Positions 37,103-49,610 are shown, counted from the first letter of the stretch. The stretch is DNA of 64,000 nucleotides from Shewanella vesiculosa (GCF_021560015.1 NZ_CP073588.1:2046001-2110000); one strand, 5' to 3'. Numbers and translations: made by a program. Notes: generated by a model from the sequence alone, not told the origin.

Positions 37103-37791
37103 GACTGAGAACTCAAGGATGCATACTTTCTTTCTGCTTTACTCCAATCGTCTTCAGTATCAATGTCCTGCACATGACTTGACGGTATAATAACGGCATA
37201 AGAATGTTCAGAAAACATAGATAAACCAGTTAAAAAAGCATCAGGAAGACCCCAGTAAAACTGAGCAGCATCATAATATGCAGTATCTAAATCTTGAGTT
37301 CTGGTATTCACATATTCAGGCATAAGCATTTCTGCTGAGCCATTAGCATTTAGCTTAAATGCCCTTTGAATAGGATAATCATAAACAGCAGCACTAAATG
37401 CATACTGAAATGACCCAATCGACAAAGCTTCATATCCAGCACAAATCAGTTCAGCAGTTAAAAAGGGGGCTGTTGCATACATACAGCACAAAGCTTCTAC
37501 TTCGACGTCATGCGCTTTATACCACCCAATAGCATGCTTTATGACATCCATAGTTGTTGCATAATCATCAGCAATGGATCCTGGGCGCATAAAAGGAACT
37601 TCTGCACCATATTGTTGAGCGACTTTAGCAATTTCAGCATCATCAGTAGACACAATAATCTTATCAAAACATCCTGATGCGATAGCTGCTTCAATAGAAT
37701 AAGCAATGATTGGCTTACCATGGAAAAGCTTTATATTTTTTCGAGGAATACGTTTACTGCCTCCTCGAGCAGGAATCAAGGCTATTCGCAT
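37099..37791 (-). CDS. pseF: PseF, CMP-pseudaminic acid cytidylyltransferase
   Basis: PseF activates pseudaminic acid with CTP to CMP-Pse, the donor for glycosyltransferases. The 230-residue product starts MRIALIPARGGSKRIPRKNIK, the nucleotide-binding motif of CMP-sugar synthetases. IIVSTDDAEIAKVA and the C-terminal VQDIDTEDDW give metal and sugar contacts. Its start overlaps the pseC stop by one base and its stop overlaps pseG by four. Confidence 0.93.
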   Translation of the reverse strand: MRIALIPARGGSKRIPRKNIKLFHGKPIIAYSIEAAIASGCFDKIIVSTDDAEIAKVAQQYGAEVPFMRPGSIADDYATTMDVIKHAIGWYKAHDVEVEALCCMYATAPFLTAELICAGYEALSIGSFQYAFSAAVYDYPIQRAFKLNANGSAEMLMPEYVNTRTQDLDTAYYDAAQFYWGLPDAFLTGLSMFSEHSYAVIIPSSHVQDIDTEDDWSKAERKYASLSSQS

Positions 37792-38957
37792 TAATCCCCC
37801 GACTTCAGTATCAAACTTAACACATTCACGACTTCATCTTGTATTGAATCGGTCATTGCGGCAAACATAGGTAATGAAATAGCTTCTTGATAATAACGTT
37901 CAGACTCCACAAAATCTGCTTTATCAAACCCCATAGCTTGATAATAAGGCTGTCTGTATACCGGAATATAATGAAGATTAACCCCGATACCCGATTCTCT
38001 CAACTCATCGAATACTTGTGAATGATTTTTAGTTATTTTGTCTAGCTCAAGACGAATAATGTATAGGTGTAAACCTGAGTAAGTATCCTCTAACTGGTAG
38101 GGACAAATAACAGGTAAATTGACTAACATTTTGTTATAACGCTCAGCAAAATAGTGGCGAGTTTGGATAAACTGTTCTAATCGAGTTAGCTGTGAGATCC
38201 CCAAAGCTGCCTGTAACTCGGTCATGCGATAATTAAAACCTAAGTCGATTTGTTGGTAATACCATGCTCCATCAGATGGACCGTACATTTTATCTGGGTC
38301 ACGGGTAATACCATGAGATCTTAATAAGCGCATTTTTTCAGCTAACATTTCACTATTGGTTAATGCCGCTCCACCTTCCGCTGTGGTGACAATTTTTACA
38401 GGATGAAAGCTAAATACTGTGATGTCAGCAAACTCACATGATCCAATTGGATGTTGATGATATTTACCTCCTATTGCATGAGAGGCATCTTCTATAATTT
38501 TAAAACCATATTGTTTACTTAGATGATAGATAACTTTCATATCACATGGTTGGCCAGCTAAATGAACAGGTATCACTACTTTAGGCAACGTTCCTTTCGC
38601 TTTGGCTTGAATCAATTTTTGTTGCAATTGCTTAGGGCACATATTGTATGTCCATGGATCAATATCAACAAAGTCGATTTTAGCACCACAATAAAGTCCA
38701 CAATTAGCCGAGGCAACAAAAGTGATTGGTGATGTCCATATAACATCACCAGGACCAACTCCCAATGCTAAGCAAGCAATATGCAAAGCGGAAGTCGCAC
38801 TGTTTACAGCAACAGCATACTGAGCTTGGGTCACACTGACTAATGCAGATTCAAACTCTGGAACCTTAGGTCCTTGAGTCAAAAAATCCGATGACAGTAC
38901 TTCAATGACAGCATCAATATCCTGCTGTGAAATATCCTGCTTTCCGTATGGAATCAT
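37791..38957 (-). CDS. pseC: PseC, UDP-4-keto-6-deoxy-L-AltNAc aminotransferase
   Basis: A PLP-dependent aminotransferase that adds the C4 amino group from glutamate to the keto-sugar made by PseB. The 388-residue protein is of the DegT/DnrJ/EryC1 type. IIEDASHAIGGKY carries the PLP-stacking Asp, and SFHPVKIVTTAEGG the Schiff-base Lys. The C-terminal half has VNLHYIPVYRQPYY. It follows pseB by 14 bases and overlaps pseF by one base. Confidence 0.94.
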   Translation of the reverse strand: MIPYGKQDISQQDIDAVIEVLSSDFLTQGPKVPEFESALVSVTQAQYAVAVNSATSALHIACLALGVGPGDVIWTSPITFVASANCGLYCGAKIDFVDIDPWTYNMCPKQLQQKLIQAKAKGTLPKVVIPVHLAGQPCDMKVIYHLSKQYGFKIIEDASHAIGGKYHQHPIGSCEFADITVFSFHPVKIVTTAEGGAALTNSEMLAEKMRLLRSHGITRDPDKMYGPSDGAWYYQQIDLGFNYRMTELQAALGISQLTRLEQFIQTRHYFAERYNKMLVNLPVICPYQLEDTYSGLHLYIIRLELDKITKNHSQVFDELRESGIGVNLHYIPVYRQPYYQAMGFDKADFVESERYYQEAISLPMFAAMTDSIQDEVVNVLSLILKSGD

Positions 38958-38971
38958 GGAATATATGCTCT

Positions 38972-40362
<1,391 letters not shown>

Positions 40363-42840
40363 ATGACACCTCAACAATCTAGTATTACAAATGTATTCGC
40401 TATCTCTCCATTTAACGAGTACTACTTACCAAGTGTCAATAAGCTCACATTTGAAAAGATTGATTCTGTTAGCTTATATAACAACAAGTTTAAGCAAGCA
40501 GAAATCCTAACCGACAATACATTACATATCTTTATTGGTATGGATTCAGGCTTACTTGCTAACTACCTATTAGAAAAATCTTTGCCGCTTGAGTCTAAAT
40601 ATATATTTGTAGAACTTGACGAAGTCTGCCAATTATTGACTATTGAGATACCTGAAAATTTACAAGAATCCGTTTATATTTGTACCGCTTCAAAGCTTGA
40701 AGAGCTCTTAACCAACAGTGAGTTTAATCTGTTTATCGTCAAACACCTCTTCAAACTTCACTATTCTTTAGCAGCATCTGGAAACTCACACGATGATTAC
40801 ACTCTGCTTAGTCACAATGTCGAGAAAATTGTAAAACTAGAATATTTCGATAGCAGTACCGCTTTTACTCAAAAAAGCTTCATCATCGAGCAATTAAATA
40901 ATATTGCAGAAAACCTCCTACCTGCTGAAATACTAAAAGATACTTTTGCTGGTAAAACATGCATCGTTCTTGGTGGTGGCCCATCTTTAGATGAAAATAT
41001 CAAATGGATACAATCAAATAGAGATAAACTAGTCATATTCTCTGTTTCAAGAATTACAGGGAAATTAGCAGATATTGGCATAAAATCAGACATTATTGTC
41101 ACCGTTGACCCGCAAGAACATAGTTTCGAGGTTAACGAAAAAATGATGAGTCTAAGCGCTCAAAGTCTACTGTTAAGCGCAAATCATACTTGCCATGATA
41201 TTGTTGCCCAATGGAATGGTTGTCTACTGTTTACTGGCACACAAATGCCTTGGCAAGAAGGGAAACTATGCTCAAACATTGAAACAACAGGACCGACAGT
41301 AACAAATAGTGCGATCCATATTGCTGAAAGTATGGGCTTTACTCAAATATTGTTATGTGGCGTTGATTTTTGTCATTCTCAGTCTGGTGCGACCCACACT
41401 ACGAATACCTATACTGAAAGTGTATTTAATAATTTAGGTACTATGTATGAGTGGGTTGAAACTTACAGTGGTGAGTTGGCAGAAACACCAATTCAATTAA
41501 TTCATGCTATTGAGTCTTTGGCAGAGTCAGTTGCGTTAAAACCAGAAATTAACTATATAAATCTTTCAAAAAATGCAGCAAAAGTGAAAGGCGTTAGCTA
41601 CCAAGATAAAAACCAAATATTATTATCGCCTATCAGCAAAAAACAATTGGAGTATCTTAATCCTAGTCGCTTTATTATGACCACTGAAGCGAAATTAGAA
41701 AAACTGACCTTGATCAGCCAAAACATAAACAACACATTGACGCATTTCGATAAGATACTCAGTAAACTAACAAATGCATTAGCCCTCTGTAAAAAAATGA
41801 CTAAAATTTCCGCCACTTTGATTGGGCCATTATCTGCAGAATTAGAAAAAATTGAATCTGAATTAAACCAAGATTTTCCACAGTACTGCTATCTGATAAA
41901 GTTTTATGGTTTTTATGAATTCTCACATTTTTTGACAACTCAAAGCACTGACCAGTGGACGCAAAAAGACGTCAATAATCAAAACCGTCTTTACTATCAA
42001 GCGTTTTTTGATATTGCCAATGAGCTACAAAAATTACTACAGCAAACTAAAGCAAGACTCCAAAGCAGAATAGCTGAACATGCTTTCCCAACCCAGTTAG
42101 CTTTATTTACACCTCAATGGGAAGCTGATAAACATTTTGGACGAGCTATTATCTGGTCAAGAGAACATCCAAATAGCCTTAAGCTACTTGATGCTAAAGA
42201 CAAAGAGCTAATTGAAAAATTAACAAGTCGTTATACTGAATTATTTAATAAAAAAACAGTAAAAAATGTTGCCGTTGACCATAAAAACAACATGAACAAT
42301 GCTTTTAAGAAACTCAATATTTTACTGCAACACAAACATCTACTTGGTATTAGTAAAATGGTTCAATATGTTGAACCATTTAGACAGCAAGATGAGCTTA
42401 CTGCTAAATTTTATTACTTAGCTAAAAGCTATGAATTATTCTTAAAGGGAACATGGGAAGAATCTTTAAAGATAATATTAAAAATTGATAATAATCAACT
42501 ATCTGAGAATGAGCTACGTCATATTATCATGCTATCTTTAAAACTAAACTTACTTGATGTTGCTCAAGAAAACCTCGCTAAAATAATCCAATTTAATGAT
42601 GAGTACCTCCCACAGTATGCACAAATCATGAGCCTGCAAGGTCAATATCAAGATGCACTCAACTTATACTTAAATTATCTTGATAAATATCCTAATAACA
42701 TTCCGGTACTGATCAAATTAGGAACCTTCTTGGCAGCAATAAACGAAACAGAAAGTGCTCAATCAGTATTTTTACAGGTATTGAAAATCGATCCAATTAA
42801 TCAAACAGCAATAAACAATTTAGAGCAAATGAGTCGATGA
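40363..42840 (+). CDS. maf: Maf-type flagellin glycosyltransferase (MptE-like/DUF115)
   Basis: Motility-associated factor proteins transfer nonulosonic acids to flagellin in the cytoplasm before export. The 825-residue product carries the DUF115/MptE-like core, with GKTCIVLGGGPSLDENI at about residue 200, TVDPQEHSFEVNEKMM and LLCGVDFCHSQSGATHTTNTYT. The last 200 residues are helical and TPR-like (YQDALNLYLNYLDKYPNNIPVLIKLG). It is divergent from the pse operon that supplies CMP-Pse. No signal peptide, as expected. Function by family; flagellin genes are not in the window. Confidence 0.88.
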   Translation: MTPQQSSITNVFAISPFNEYYLPSVNKLTFEKIDSVSLYNNKFKQAEILTDNTLHIFIGMDSGLLANYLLEKSLPLESKYIFVELDEVCQLLTIEIPENLQESVYICTASKLEELLTNSEFNLFIVKHLFKLHYSLAASGNSHDDYTLLSHNVEKIVKLEYFDSSTAFTQKSFIIEQLNNIAENLLPAEILKDTFAGKTCIVLGGGPSLDENIKWIQSNRDKLVIFSVSRITGKLADIGIKSDIIVTVDPQEHSFEVNEKMMSLSAQSLLLSANHTCHDIVAQWNGCLLFTGTQMPWQEGKLCSNIETTGPTVTNSAIHIAESMGFTQILLCGVDFCHSQSGATHTTNTYTESVFNNLGTMYEWVETYSGELAETPIQLIHAIESLAESVALKPEINYINLSKNAAKVKGVSYQDKNQILLSPISKKQLEYLNPSRFIMTTEAKLEKLTLISQNINNTLTHFDKILSKLTNALALCKKMTKISATLIGPLSAELEKIESELNQDFPQYCYLIKFYGFYEFSHFLTTQSTDQWTQKDVNNQNRLYYQAFFDIANELQKLLQQTKARLQSRIAEHAFPTQLALFTPQWEADKHFGRAIIWSREHPNSLKLLDAKDKELIEKLTSRYTELFNKKTVKNVAVDHKNNMNNAFKKLNILLQHKHLLGISKMVQYVEPFRQQDELTAKFYYLAKSYELFLKGTWEESLKIILKIDNNQLSENELRHIIMLSLKLNLLDVAQENLAKIIQFNDEYLPQYAQIMSLQGQYQDALNLYLNYLDKYPNNIPVLIKLGTFLAAINETESAQSVFLQVLKIDPINQTAINNLEQMSR

Positions 42841-43304
42841 TGGCATTTTTAGTATAAAAGCTAAAATATTAAACCATTCGGGACTCAAGCTTATATGCTC
42901 TCTTTGTCGTGATTGTTGTTTCTTTGTGCGATAACTATGAGGCAGGAATGTAAGACTAGGCTTAAGGATATGCCTCAAACCGGTAATGGAAACGACCATC
43001 TAATACTTGGTAAAATCAGGATATATTTAAGCCAAATCGACACGACTAAAACTGGTCGATTTGGCGTTAATGCTTACTTATAGTAGTTTGGGTAAAAACA
43101 TAGACAATAATTTATAAGCTAAAAATGTCTACATTTAACATTCATAGTAGTGTTATGCGATAAATGTCCTCATAGAACATGAATTTATATTTGTTTCACA
43201 TTTTTGGCTTCATACCAGACAATCTTTACATTTACGCGGTATATTAAATTGAGCGAACCATATCTATTTAGATTAATCATCACAATAATTATGAGAAAGA
43301 GCAT
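42841..43304. other. Spacer between maf and the chemoreceptor gene
   Basis: 464 bases without a supported gene. A stem-loop with an 11-bp stem (GCCAAATCGAC/GTCGATTTGGC, 43031-43065) could end maf transcription but lacks a U tract. The rest is AT-rich and must carry the chemoreceptor promoter; no canonical sigma28 site is evident. Confidence 0.4.
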
Positions 43305-45311
43305 ATGAACTATAAAAACTGGCCTATTTCAAAACAAATAGGCTCTCTTGTCGTGTTGTCATCCGTTATTATTTTCACCGCTATGTCTTGTTTTTCATAT
43401 CTAACCGCTTCCACTGTATTACATGATAAAGCGATCAAAGCTATACAATCACAAATGGACAGTAATACTCATTTACTTGAACTGGAATACGACAGTATGT
43501 TGTCTTCGGCGAAACGTAGCTCCGATATTCTTCGTACTTTATATCCAGGACAATTCTCGATAGAAAATAAATCCGTTGACGTGTTAGGCGTTAAGACTCC
43601 GGTTCTTTTACATGATAATGAACAAGTTAATAATGAAAATAATAATGTAGACCGCTTTTCGCAACTAACTGGCGGCGTAGCGACTATATTTGCTCGTGAT
43701 AATGATGATTTTGTTCGAGTGTCAACATCACTGAAAAAAACGGATGGTAACCGTGCGCTAGGGACTTATCTAGGGGTTAATCACCCAGGCTATAAGCAAT
43801 TAATTAGTGGTCAAAAATACGAAGGCTATGCCAAGCTTTTTGGCAAAGATTACATGACAATTTATAGCCCAGTAAAAGACAGCAGCGGCAAAGTTAATGC
43901 TATCCTGTTTATCGGTTATGACATTAGCCAATCAATTCTGCAAATCCAAAATGCACTTAAAACACTCACACTCGAAGAGTCTGGATCTTATGCCATTATC
44001 CGTAATTCTGATAAACAAGTTATTTCTCATCGCGATTTGAACACTGAAGCGCCTTTTACTGAATCATTGTTTAATGGTTTATCGCTTGAACAGGCACTCA
44101 CAGATAAAGGCAGCTGGGTTTACACTTCATTATCGGATGAAGAGATGTATGCTTATTCAATAAAAATTGCCGGTTGGAATTGGACCATGGTTGGCTATGT
44201 GCCAACCAAAGAATTAAATAATGAAAGTTTAGCTATGCTAAAAATTAACGTGGTTTTAGCACTGATAGGCATAGTTCTGATTGCTGTTTTACTGTTTATG
44301 GTGATCAATCGTGCGATGAAGCCATTAAAGAATCTACAGCAACAAATCGCTAAATTAGGTCAAGGCGATCTTTCACAAACATTCATACAGTGCTCTGAAA
44401 GCAGTGGTAATGAAGTTGATCACATCACTATCAGTGTGACCCAAATGGCTGCGAGTTTGGCGAGTTTAATTGAATCATTAAAACAGTCGGTTATTAGCTT
44501 AGAAAACCAAGCAAATCAAAGCCAACAAACATCAAAGTTAAATGGTCATGAAGCAAAAGCACTGTTAAACCAAACAGAGCAAATTGCGACGGCTATCGAA
44601 GAGATGTCTTCCTCGATTAAAGACGTCGCCCAAAATGCTAGTCAAGGAGCACAGCAAGCGCAGGAAATTGATAGTGCATCAGCTCAAGGGCATGCTCAGT
44701 TAAGCCAAGAGGTCACCACGCTGCAATCTTTAAGTGAGCAACTCATCCAAAGTCAAAAAAATATTGAAAGTGTCAGCAGTGAGAGCCAAGCTATTAGTAA
44801 AGTAACTGAAGTGATTAATGGCATTGCAGAACAAACTAACTTGCTAGCATTAAACGCTGCTATTGAAGCTGCTAGAGCAGGAGAACAAGGTCGTGGTTTT
44901 GCCGTTGTGGCTGATGAGGTGCGCTCTCTTGCGCAAAGAACGCAGCGTTCTATTAGTGAGATTAGCTCGACGATAGCTAAATTACAGCATCAAGTAAAAT
45001 TTACCGCGACACAAATGGTCGAGTGCCAGCAGTTAGGAGCATCTTCAGCTGAACAAGCTAATATCGTCAATCTCCAACTCAGTCAGATTAATCAGAGTAT
45101 CGGTGAAATGGCAATATTCTCATCCAGTATAGCCAGTGCAACTAATCAACAAAGCACAGTGGCAGATGAGGTGTCTCATAGCTTGCATACTATAGCGACG
45201 TTGGCACAAAATAGTGATGAACGGGCAACAAAAGCGGTCAGTGATGCAGAACAATTAACCTCACTTGCAGTCAGCATCAAGCAACAAATTGGAGTATTTA
45301 AAGTCGTGTAG
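43305..45311 (+). CDS. Methyl-accepting chemotaxis protein with Cache-type sensor
   Basis: A transmembrane chemoreceptor of 668 residues. TM1 is at about 14-33 and TM2 at about 311-333 ([19 protein letters not shown]). Between them is a roughly 275-residue periplasmic domain resembling the Cache_3/Cache_2 fusion, with [29 protein letters not shown] segment follows ([20 protein letters not shown]), then the signalling hairpin with its tip [20 protein letters not shown]. The ligand is unknown; fused Cache domains often bind small organic acids. It is a probable substrate for the CheR encoded at 8946-9779. Monocistronic. Confidence 0.92.
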   Translation: MNYKNWPISKQIGSLVVLSSVIIFTAMSCFSYLTASTVLHDKAIKAIQSQMDSNTHLLELEYDSMLSSAKRSSDILRTLYPGQFSIENKSVDVLGVKTPVLLHDNEQVNNENNNVDRFSQLTGGVATIFARDNDDFVRVSTSLKKTDGNRALGTYLGVNHPGYKQLISGQKYEGYAKLFGKDYMTIYSPVKDSSGKVNAILFIGYDISQSILQIQNALKTLTLEESGSYAIIRNSDKQVISHRDLNTEAPFTESLFNGLSLEQALTDKGSWVYTSLSDEEMYAYSIKIAGWNWTMVGYVPTKELNNESLAMLKINVVLALIGIVLIAVLLFMVINRAMKPLKNLQQQIAKLGQGDLSQTFIQCSESSGNEVDHITISVTQMAASLASLIESLKQSVISLENQANQSQQTSKLNGHEAKALLNQTEQIATAIEEMSSSIKDVAQNASQGAQQAQEIDSASAQGHAQLSQEVTTLQSLSEQLIQSQKNIESVSSESQAISKVTEVINGIAEQTNLLALNAAIEAARAGEQGRGFAVVADEVRSLAQRTQRSISEISSTIAKLQHQVKFTATQMVECQQLGASSAEQANIVNLQLSQINQSIGEMAIFSSSIASATNQQSTVADEVSHSLHTIATLAQNSDERATKAVSDAEQLTSLAVSIKQQIGVFKVV

Positions 45312-45764
45312 TTGACTGGAATTGATAACAGGGATCAGAGCTCAGCTATTGGGTTCTGATCCAATAAAATGCTCTTCAGGCCCATGATACCCGATTACCA
45401 CGCGACTCAAATATCACTAATATTCAAGTAAAGCACAGCGCGATTTATCTCTTTTGCAAGTCTCAATTATCACTATATTGAAAGCATTATTACTGTGGTG
45501 CCATCCCACTGTTATGATTGTTTTCAGTTATCGTTTTCAGTTATCTTTCTCAGCCTTCTGCATCAATCCCCTTCATCGGCGTCCTACATCGATTGGGCTC
45601 TATCTTTATAGACATCAACATAACGTAAAGTGACTTTATACTTGCTCGCTCAGGTTGGCTATAGGCTGAATGAATAACAAAGATAAGTTGGTAACTGGCT
45701 TGATTATTCGACTACTATCAAGCCTGTTTAGCAGTGTGCTTTATTACCTACCAAACAAAAGCCA
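45312..45764. other. Spacer between the chemoreceptor and cydX
   Basis: About 450 bases with no supported gene between convergent genes. A 13-base direct repeat GTTTTCAGTTATC occurs twice at about 45522-45550. An imperfect stem-loop at 45332-45363 (GGATCAGA/TCTGATCC) may terminate the chemoreceptor transcript. Confidence 0.4.
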
Positions 45765-45797
45765 ATAAAAAACCGCCTTGTTACCAAGACGGTTTTC
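45765..45797 (-). terminator. Terminator of the cydABX operon
   Basis: A stem of about 12 bp with one mismatch (AAAACCGTCTTG/CAAGGCGGTTTT, minus strand) with a T-rich tail on the minus strand (TTTTTTATTGGC). It lies 18 bases after the cydX stop. Confidence 0.85.
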
Positions 45798-45814
45798 AAT
45801 TACAGATGTCGCGA

Positions 45815-45925
45815 TTAGTTGTCGCTGTTACGATCCATATTTTCAGTATTCTCAAGCCATAACGCGTTGATAATACCGAATGAACACGCTAACAATACAC
45901 CAAGAATCCAAGCAAAATACCACAT
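45815..45925 (-). CDS. cydX: CydX, small subunit of cytochrome bd oxidase
   Basis: A 36-residue single-pass membrane protein, short enough to be missed by most ORF finders. It starts MWYFAWILGVLLACSFGIIN and ends in a charged tail (LENTENMDRNSDN). The Trp-Tyr-Phe-Ala-Trp opening and the GxLLAC core are typical of CydX, which stabilises the haem groups of CydAB. A GGAG site lies eight bases before its ATG, and it starts 17 bases after cydB, as the last gene of the operon. Confidence 0.93.
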   Translation of the reverse strand: MWYFAWILGVLLACSFGIINALWLENTENMDRNSDN

Positions 45926-45942
45926 AAATGTTGCTCCTTAAT

Positions 45943-47082
45943 TTAATAAAGTGAGTTTTTATTGTTTTCAATAAACTCACGATTTAAGCGGCCAAACATC
46001 TTGTAATAAGTCCAAATGGTATAACTTAGGACAGTCGGTACGAAGATGATAGCGGCAACGGTCATTACTTTAAGTGACATTTGGCTAGCAGTAGCATCCC
46101 ACATAGTTAAGCTCACATTAGGCTCTAATGATGAAGGCATAACAAATGGGAACATAGCAGCACCACACGTTAAAATCACCCCCGCAACAGCAAGCGAGCT
46201 GAAAAAGAATGCAAAACCACTACGATTCAAACGACTGGCTAATACCACTAGTACTGGCATTAACAAACCTAATACAGGAAATAGCATAGTCAAAGGATAT
46301 TTATCGTAGTTTATCAACCAACCACCGGCTTCAACCGCTACCGTTTTAGTGGTTGGATTTGATACTCCAGCGACGTCAAGAGCTGAAGTGATCACATAAC
46401 CATCAATACCATTGACCAACCAAAAGCCTGCTGCACCAAACAGAACCACTAATAGACTGCCACAAATTTGTGACGTCTTAGCACTGCGCACACGAAGCTC
46501 GCCGTCCGTCTTCATTTGTAACCATGTAGACCCTTGCATTATCACCATAGTGACACTCACAAGACCGGCTAATAACCCAAACGGATTTAATAAACCGAAT
46601 AGACCGCCATGGTAGGTAGCACGTAAATATTCATCAAAGTTAAACGGCACACCTTGGAGTAAGTTACCAAATGCAACACCAATGATTAATGGTGGTACGA
46701 AACAGCCGACAAATAATGCCTTGTCCCATGTTTTGCGCCATTTTGGATCTTCAATTTTAGAGCGGTAATCAAAGCCAACAGGACGCAAAAAGAGTGCGAA
46801 CAACACCAGCATCATTGCCACATAAAAACCAGAAAACGCCACTGCGTAAACCATAGGCCAAGCTGCAAATAATGCACCACCAGCAGTGATTAACCAAACT
46901 TGGTTACCATCCCAGTGCGGAGCAATTGTGTTGATCATGATACGGCGATCGGTATCGTCTTTACCTATAATAGGTAACAATATCCCCACGCCCAGATCAA
47001 AGCCATCTGTCACGGTGAAACCAATCAATAATACACCGATTAACGCCCACCAAATAAATCTTAATACTTCGTAATCAAACAT
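45943..47082 (-). CDS. cydB: CydB, cytochrome bd ubiquinol oxidase subunit II
   Basis: CydB is the second large subunit of the high-affinity, oxygen-scavenging bd oxidase. The 379-residue polytopic protein (eight or nine helices) starts MFDYEVLRFIWWALIGVLLIGF and has FDLGVGILLPIIGKDDTDRRIMINTIAPHWDGNQVWL, the highly conserved N-terminal signature. It lies 15 bases after cydA. Length and frame are normal. Confidence 0.97.
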   Translation of the reverse strand: MFDYEVLRFIWWALIGVLLIGFTVTDGFDLGVGILLPIIGKDDTDRRIMINTIAPHWDGNQVWLITAGGALFAAWPMVYAVAFSGFYVAMMLVLFALFLRPVGFDYRSKIEDPKWRKTWDKALFVGCFVPPLIIGVAFGNLLQGVPFNFDEYLRATYHGGLFGLLNPFGLLAGLVSVTMVIMQGSTWLQMKTDGELRVRSAKTSQICGSLLVVLFGAAGFWLVNGIDGYVITSALDVAGVSNPTTKTVAVEAGGWLINYDKYPLTMLFPVLGLLMPVLVVLASRLNRSGFAFFFSSLAVAGVILTCGAAMFPFVMPSSLEPNVSLTMWDATASQMSLKVMTVAAIIFVPTVLSYTIWTYYKMFGRLNREFIENNKNSLY

Positions 47083-47097
47083 AATCAGGTCCTCAGA

Positions 47098-48654
47098 TTA
47101 AGCATCTTGGGTTTCGAAATGGTAACGGCCAGTCTTTAAGCTACTAGGGCCAAGACGAGCAAACTTGAACATTAAGAAAGCCTCTATCACCAGTAAAATG
47201 GTATAGAACACCGTAATCGAAATAATACTAAACCAAAGATCCGCCGTGGTTAAACTAGACGCCGACATAAAGGTCGGAAGCACTTCAGAAATAGTCCAAG
47301 GTTGGCGACCAAACTCTGACACGAACCAACCGGCTTCAATGGCAATCCAAGGAAGTGGCAAGCTATAAAGTGCTGCACGCAGTACCCATTTCTTCTCAGC
47401 GATTTGATGACGAGTGCTTTGCCAGAAAGCGGCTGCAAACACGAACAACATAATCACCCCTGCTGCCACCATAATCCGGAAACTCCAGAACATAGGTGCG
47501 ACAGTTGGAATAGAATCATAAGAGGCCGCTTTAATTTGCTCTTCGGTAGCATCAACCACTTTGTCGGTATAACGCTTAAGCAAGAAACCATAACCTAAAT
47601 CGATTTTAGTCGCTTCAAATTGCTCTCTAACCTCTGCTGATTTATCACCAGCACGTAGTTTTTCAAGCAATCCGTAGGCAACCATACCGTTACGAATTCG
47701 TACTTCGTGATCTTTAATAAGATCCTTAATACCCGTCACTTCTTCGTCTAATGTTCGCGTTGCAATAATACCCATGGCATAAGGGATTTTAATCGCATAG
47801 TCGGTTTCCATGGTTTCTTGATTAGGAAAACCAACGACAGTAAAGGCTGCTGGAGCAGGCTCAGTGTGCCACTCAGCTTCAATAGCTGCTAACTTAACAC
47901 GTTGAACTTCGCCGACTTTATAACCCGACTCATCGCCTAATACGATAACCGATAAAATCGCTGCCATACCAAAGCTTGCTGCAACAGCAAATGAGCGCCG
48001 AGCAAACGGTAAGTCACGCCCTTTTAATATGTAGTATGAGCTAATAGCTAACACAAACATCGAACCAGCAACATAACCAGAGGCTACAGTATGAACAAAC
48101 TTAACTTGCGCGACAGGGTTAAACACTACGGCGCCAAAATCAACCATCTCCATGCGCATGGTTTCATAGTTAAATACTGAACCTACTGGATTTTGCATCC
48201 AACCATTGGCAATCAAAATCCATAAGGCTGACATATTAGAGCCGATGGCAACAAGCCATGTGACCACTAAATGCTGACGTTTACTAAAACGATCCCAACC
48301 GAAAAAGAACATCCCGACTAACGTTGACTCGAGGAAGAAAGCCATTAAGCCTTCAATGGCCAGAGGCGCACCAAAAATGTCACCTACATAGTGAGAATAG
48401 TAGGACCAGTTAGTACCAAACTGGAATTCCATTGCTAAGCCCGTAGAAACACCTAGAGCAAAGTTAATCCCAAACAACTTACCCCAAAATTTTGTCATGT
48501 CTTTATAGATTTGCTTATTCGTCATCACATACAGTGATTCCATAATCGCAAGGATGAAAGCTAAACCTAGGGTGAGTGGAACAAATAGAAAATGATACAT
48601 GGCTGTCAACGCAAATTGAAAACGCGATAGCTCAACGACCTCTTCGATAATCAT
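47098..48654 (-). CDS. cydA: CydA, cytochrome bd ubiquinol oxidase subunit I
   Basis: CydA carries haems b558, b595 and d and the quinol site. The 518-residue protein starts [24 protein letters not shown], with His21 as a haem ligand, and contains [16 protein letters not shown] and the quinol-loop region with the [13 protein letters not shown] motif. The size indicates a long Q-loop type. It heads the cydABX operon. A CRP-like site upstream at 48969-48984 may contribute to control under low oxygen. Confidence 0.97.
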   Translation of the reverse strand: MIIEEVVELSRFQFALTAMYHFLFVPLTLGLAFILAIMESLYVMTNKQIYKDMTKFWGKLFGINFALGVSTGLAMEFQFGTNWSYYSHYVGDIFGAPLAIEGLMAFFLESTLVGMFFFGWDRFSKRQHLVVTWLVAIGSNMSALWILIANGWMQNPVGSVFNYETMRMEMVDFGAVVFNPVAQVKFVHTVASGYVAGSMFVLAISSYYILKGRDLPFARRSFAVAASFGMAAILSVIVLGDESGYKVGEVQRVKLAAIEAEWHTEPAPAAFTVVGFPNQETMETDYAIKIPYAMGIIATRTLDEEVTGIKDLIKDHEVRIRNGMVAYGLLEKLRAGDKSAEVREQFEATKIDLGYGFLLKRYTDKVVDATEEQIKAASYDSIPTVAPMFWSFRIMVAAGVIMLFVFAAAFWQSTRHQIAEKKWVLRAALYSLPLPWIAIEAGWFVSEFGRQPWTISEVLPTFMSASSLTTADLWFSIISITVFYTILLVIEAFLMFKFARLGPSSLKTGRYHFETQDA

Positions 48655-49318
48655 TGGCGGCTCCTTACTTCAGTACAACCAAATACTACACAGTAACACG
48701 GGGTTACTATAATGATGATGTTATACCTGAAAACGGTCATATTGAAGCAGTGGATAACTCACCAATGAGTAAAAATGATAAATTAATCTGTTTGCCTGTG
48801 TTTTCAAGTGCAATCTTAAACGCCTTGTATCTTACGGTATAAATACCTAGGAGATCATATTTTTTAGTCAAAAATGTGATAAACATTAGATTTTTCGAAT
48901 GGATAATATTTTGATATAAAAAATCAGGCCTTTACAGTGAAAATCACTCTTAAATGATCTCCAGTTGTTGTCAGATGGATCACAATTTATCAAAAAAATG
49001 GTCATATTTTCTGTAAAACTTTTTGAACATCTCTCGCATCCCCCTCTTGAGGTATTGACAAAAACAAGCCAATTGCTAGGAAGATAAATCGATTAAATAT
49101 AGGTCGCCATAAAAAAACCAACTCATCGCTATTGTTAAAAGAAAGTATAAAAACCAACAACTCAATAATAATTAATAAATTATTTAAATAATGTTAATTT
49201 TAAATGAATTAAATTAAATAATCATAATCAATAACTTATAATTTAAATATAATAAATATAAAAAAACCACGCCAACAAACCATTAGATTAACTAATGACA
49301 AGAATCATTTTTTCTCGT
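48655..49318. other. AT-rich spacer upstream of cydA with a CRP-like site
   Basis: No supported gene in this 664-bp stretch. The site TGTCAGATGGATCACA at 48969-48984 matches the CRP consensus (TGTGATCTAGATCACA) at 12 of 16 positions. From about 49150 to 49270 the sequence is nearly all A and T and would be strongly bent. The cydA promoter must lie in the left half; no canonical elements stand out. Confidence 0.45.
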
Positions 49319-49347
49319 TTGAGCCAGCAATAAGGTAACTGTATAAT
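49319..49347 (+). promoter_or_regulatory. Strong sigma70-type promoter before the 26-residue ORF
   Basis: TTGAGC and a perfect TATAAT are separated by 17 bases, the optimal distance. The 120 bases upstream are almost pure AT and could serve as an UP element. The predicted transcript begins near 49354 and includes the small ORF at 49431. Confidence 0.7.
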
Positions 49348-49430
49348 TTCCACACAGTTAAGAAAACGAACAGTGGTTGCACGATGAGTCGTCGTCTTAA
49401 TTCCAGTGACCTAACCTAAAGAGAAGTGCT

Positions 49431-49511
49431 ATGACTCAATTATTCGAAAATATTGCCAACTTGTACAAACGCGTTTTTACTGAAATGTTTACTGCTAAAG
49501 AAGTGAAGTAA
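49431..49511 (+). CDS. Candidate 26-residue small protein
   Basis: An ATG-initiated ORF (MTQLFENIANLYKR to FTAKEVK) with a GAGAAG ribosome-binding site, below the size limit of common gene finders. The sequence is amphipathic and helix-forming with an aromatic/basic middle. It follows a strong promoter by about 80 bases and precedes a terminator hairpin at 49611-49643, so a short transcript carries it. It could be a real small protein, a leader peptide, or a chance ORF in a small RNA. Function unknown. Confidence 0.5.
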   Translation: MTQLFENIANLYKRVFTEMFTAKEVK

Positions 49512-49610
49512 GATCGCTCACTTTTTTATCTATACCCTGTTTAGTAGATGTTTTTGTTAGCGCAGAAATCATATTAAGCGACAATCGTTATTATCTATCT
49601 ATAACGAAAC

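Noticed and set aside
48654..48842. Plus-strand ORF upstream of cydA
   Set aside because: It begins at the cydA start on the opposite strand and has random composition; the region is better explained as the cydA leader.
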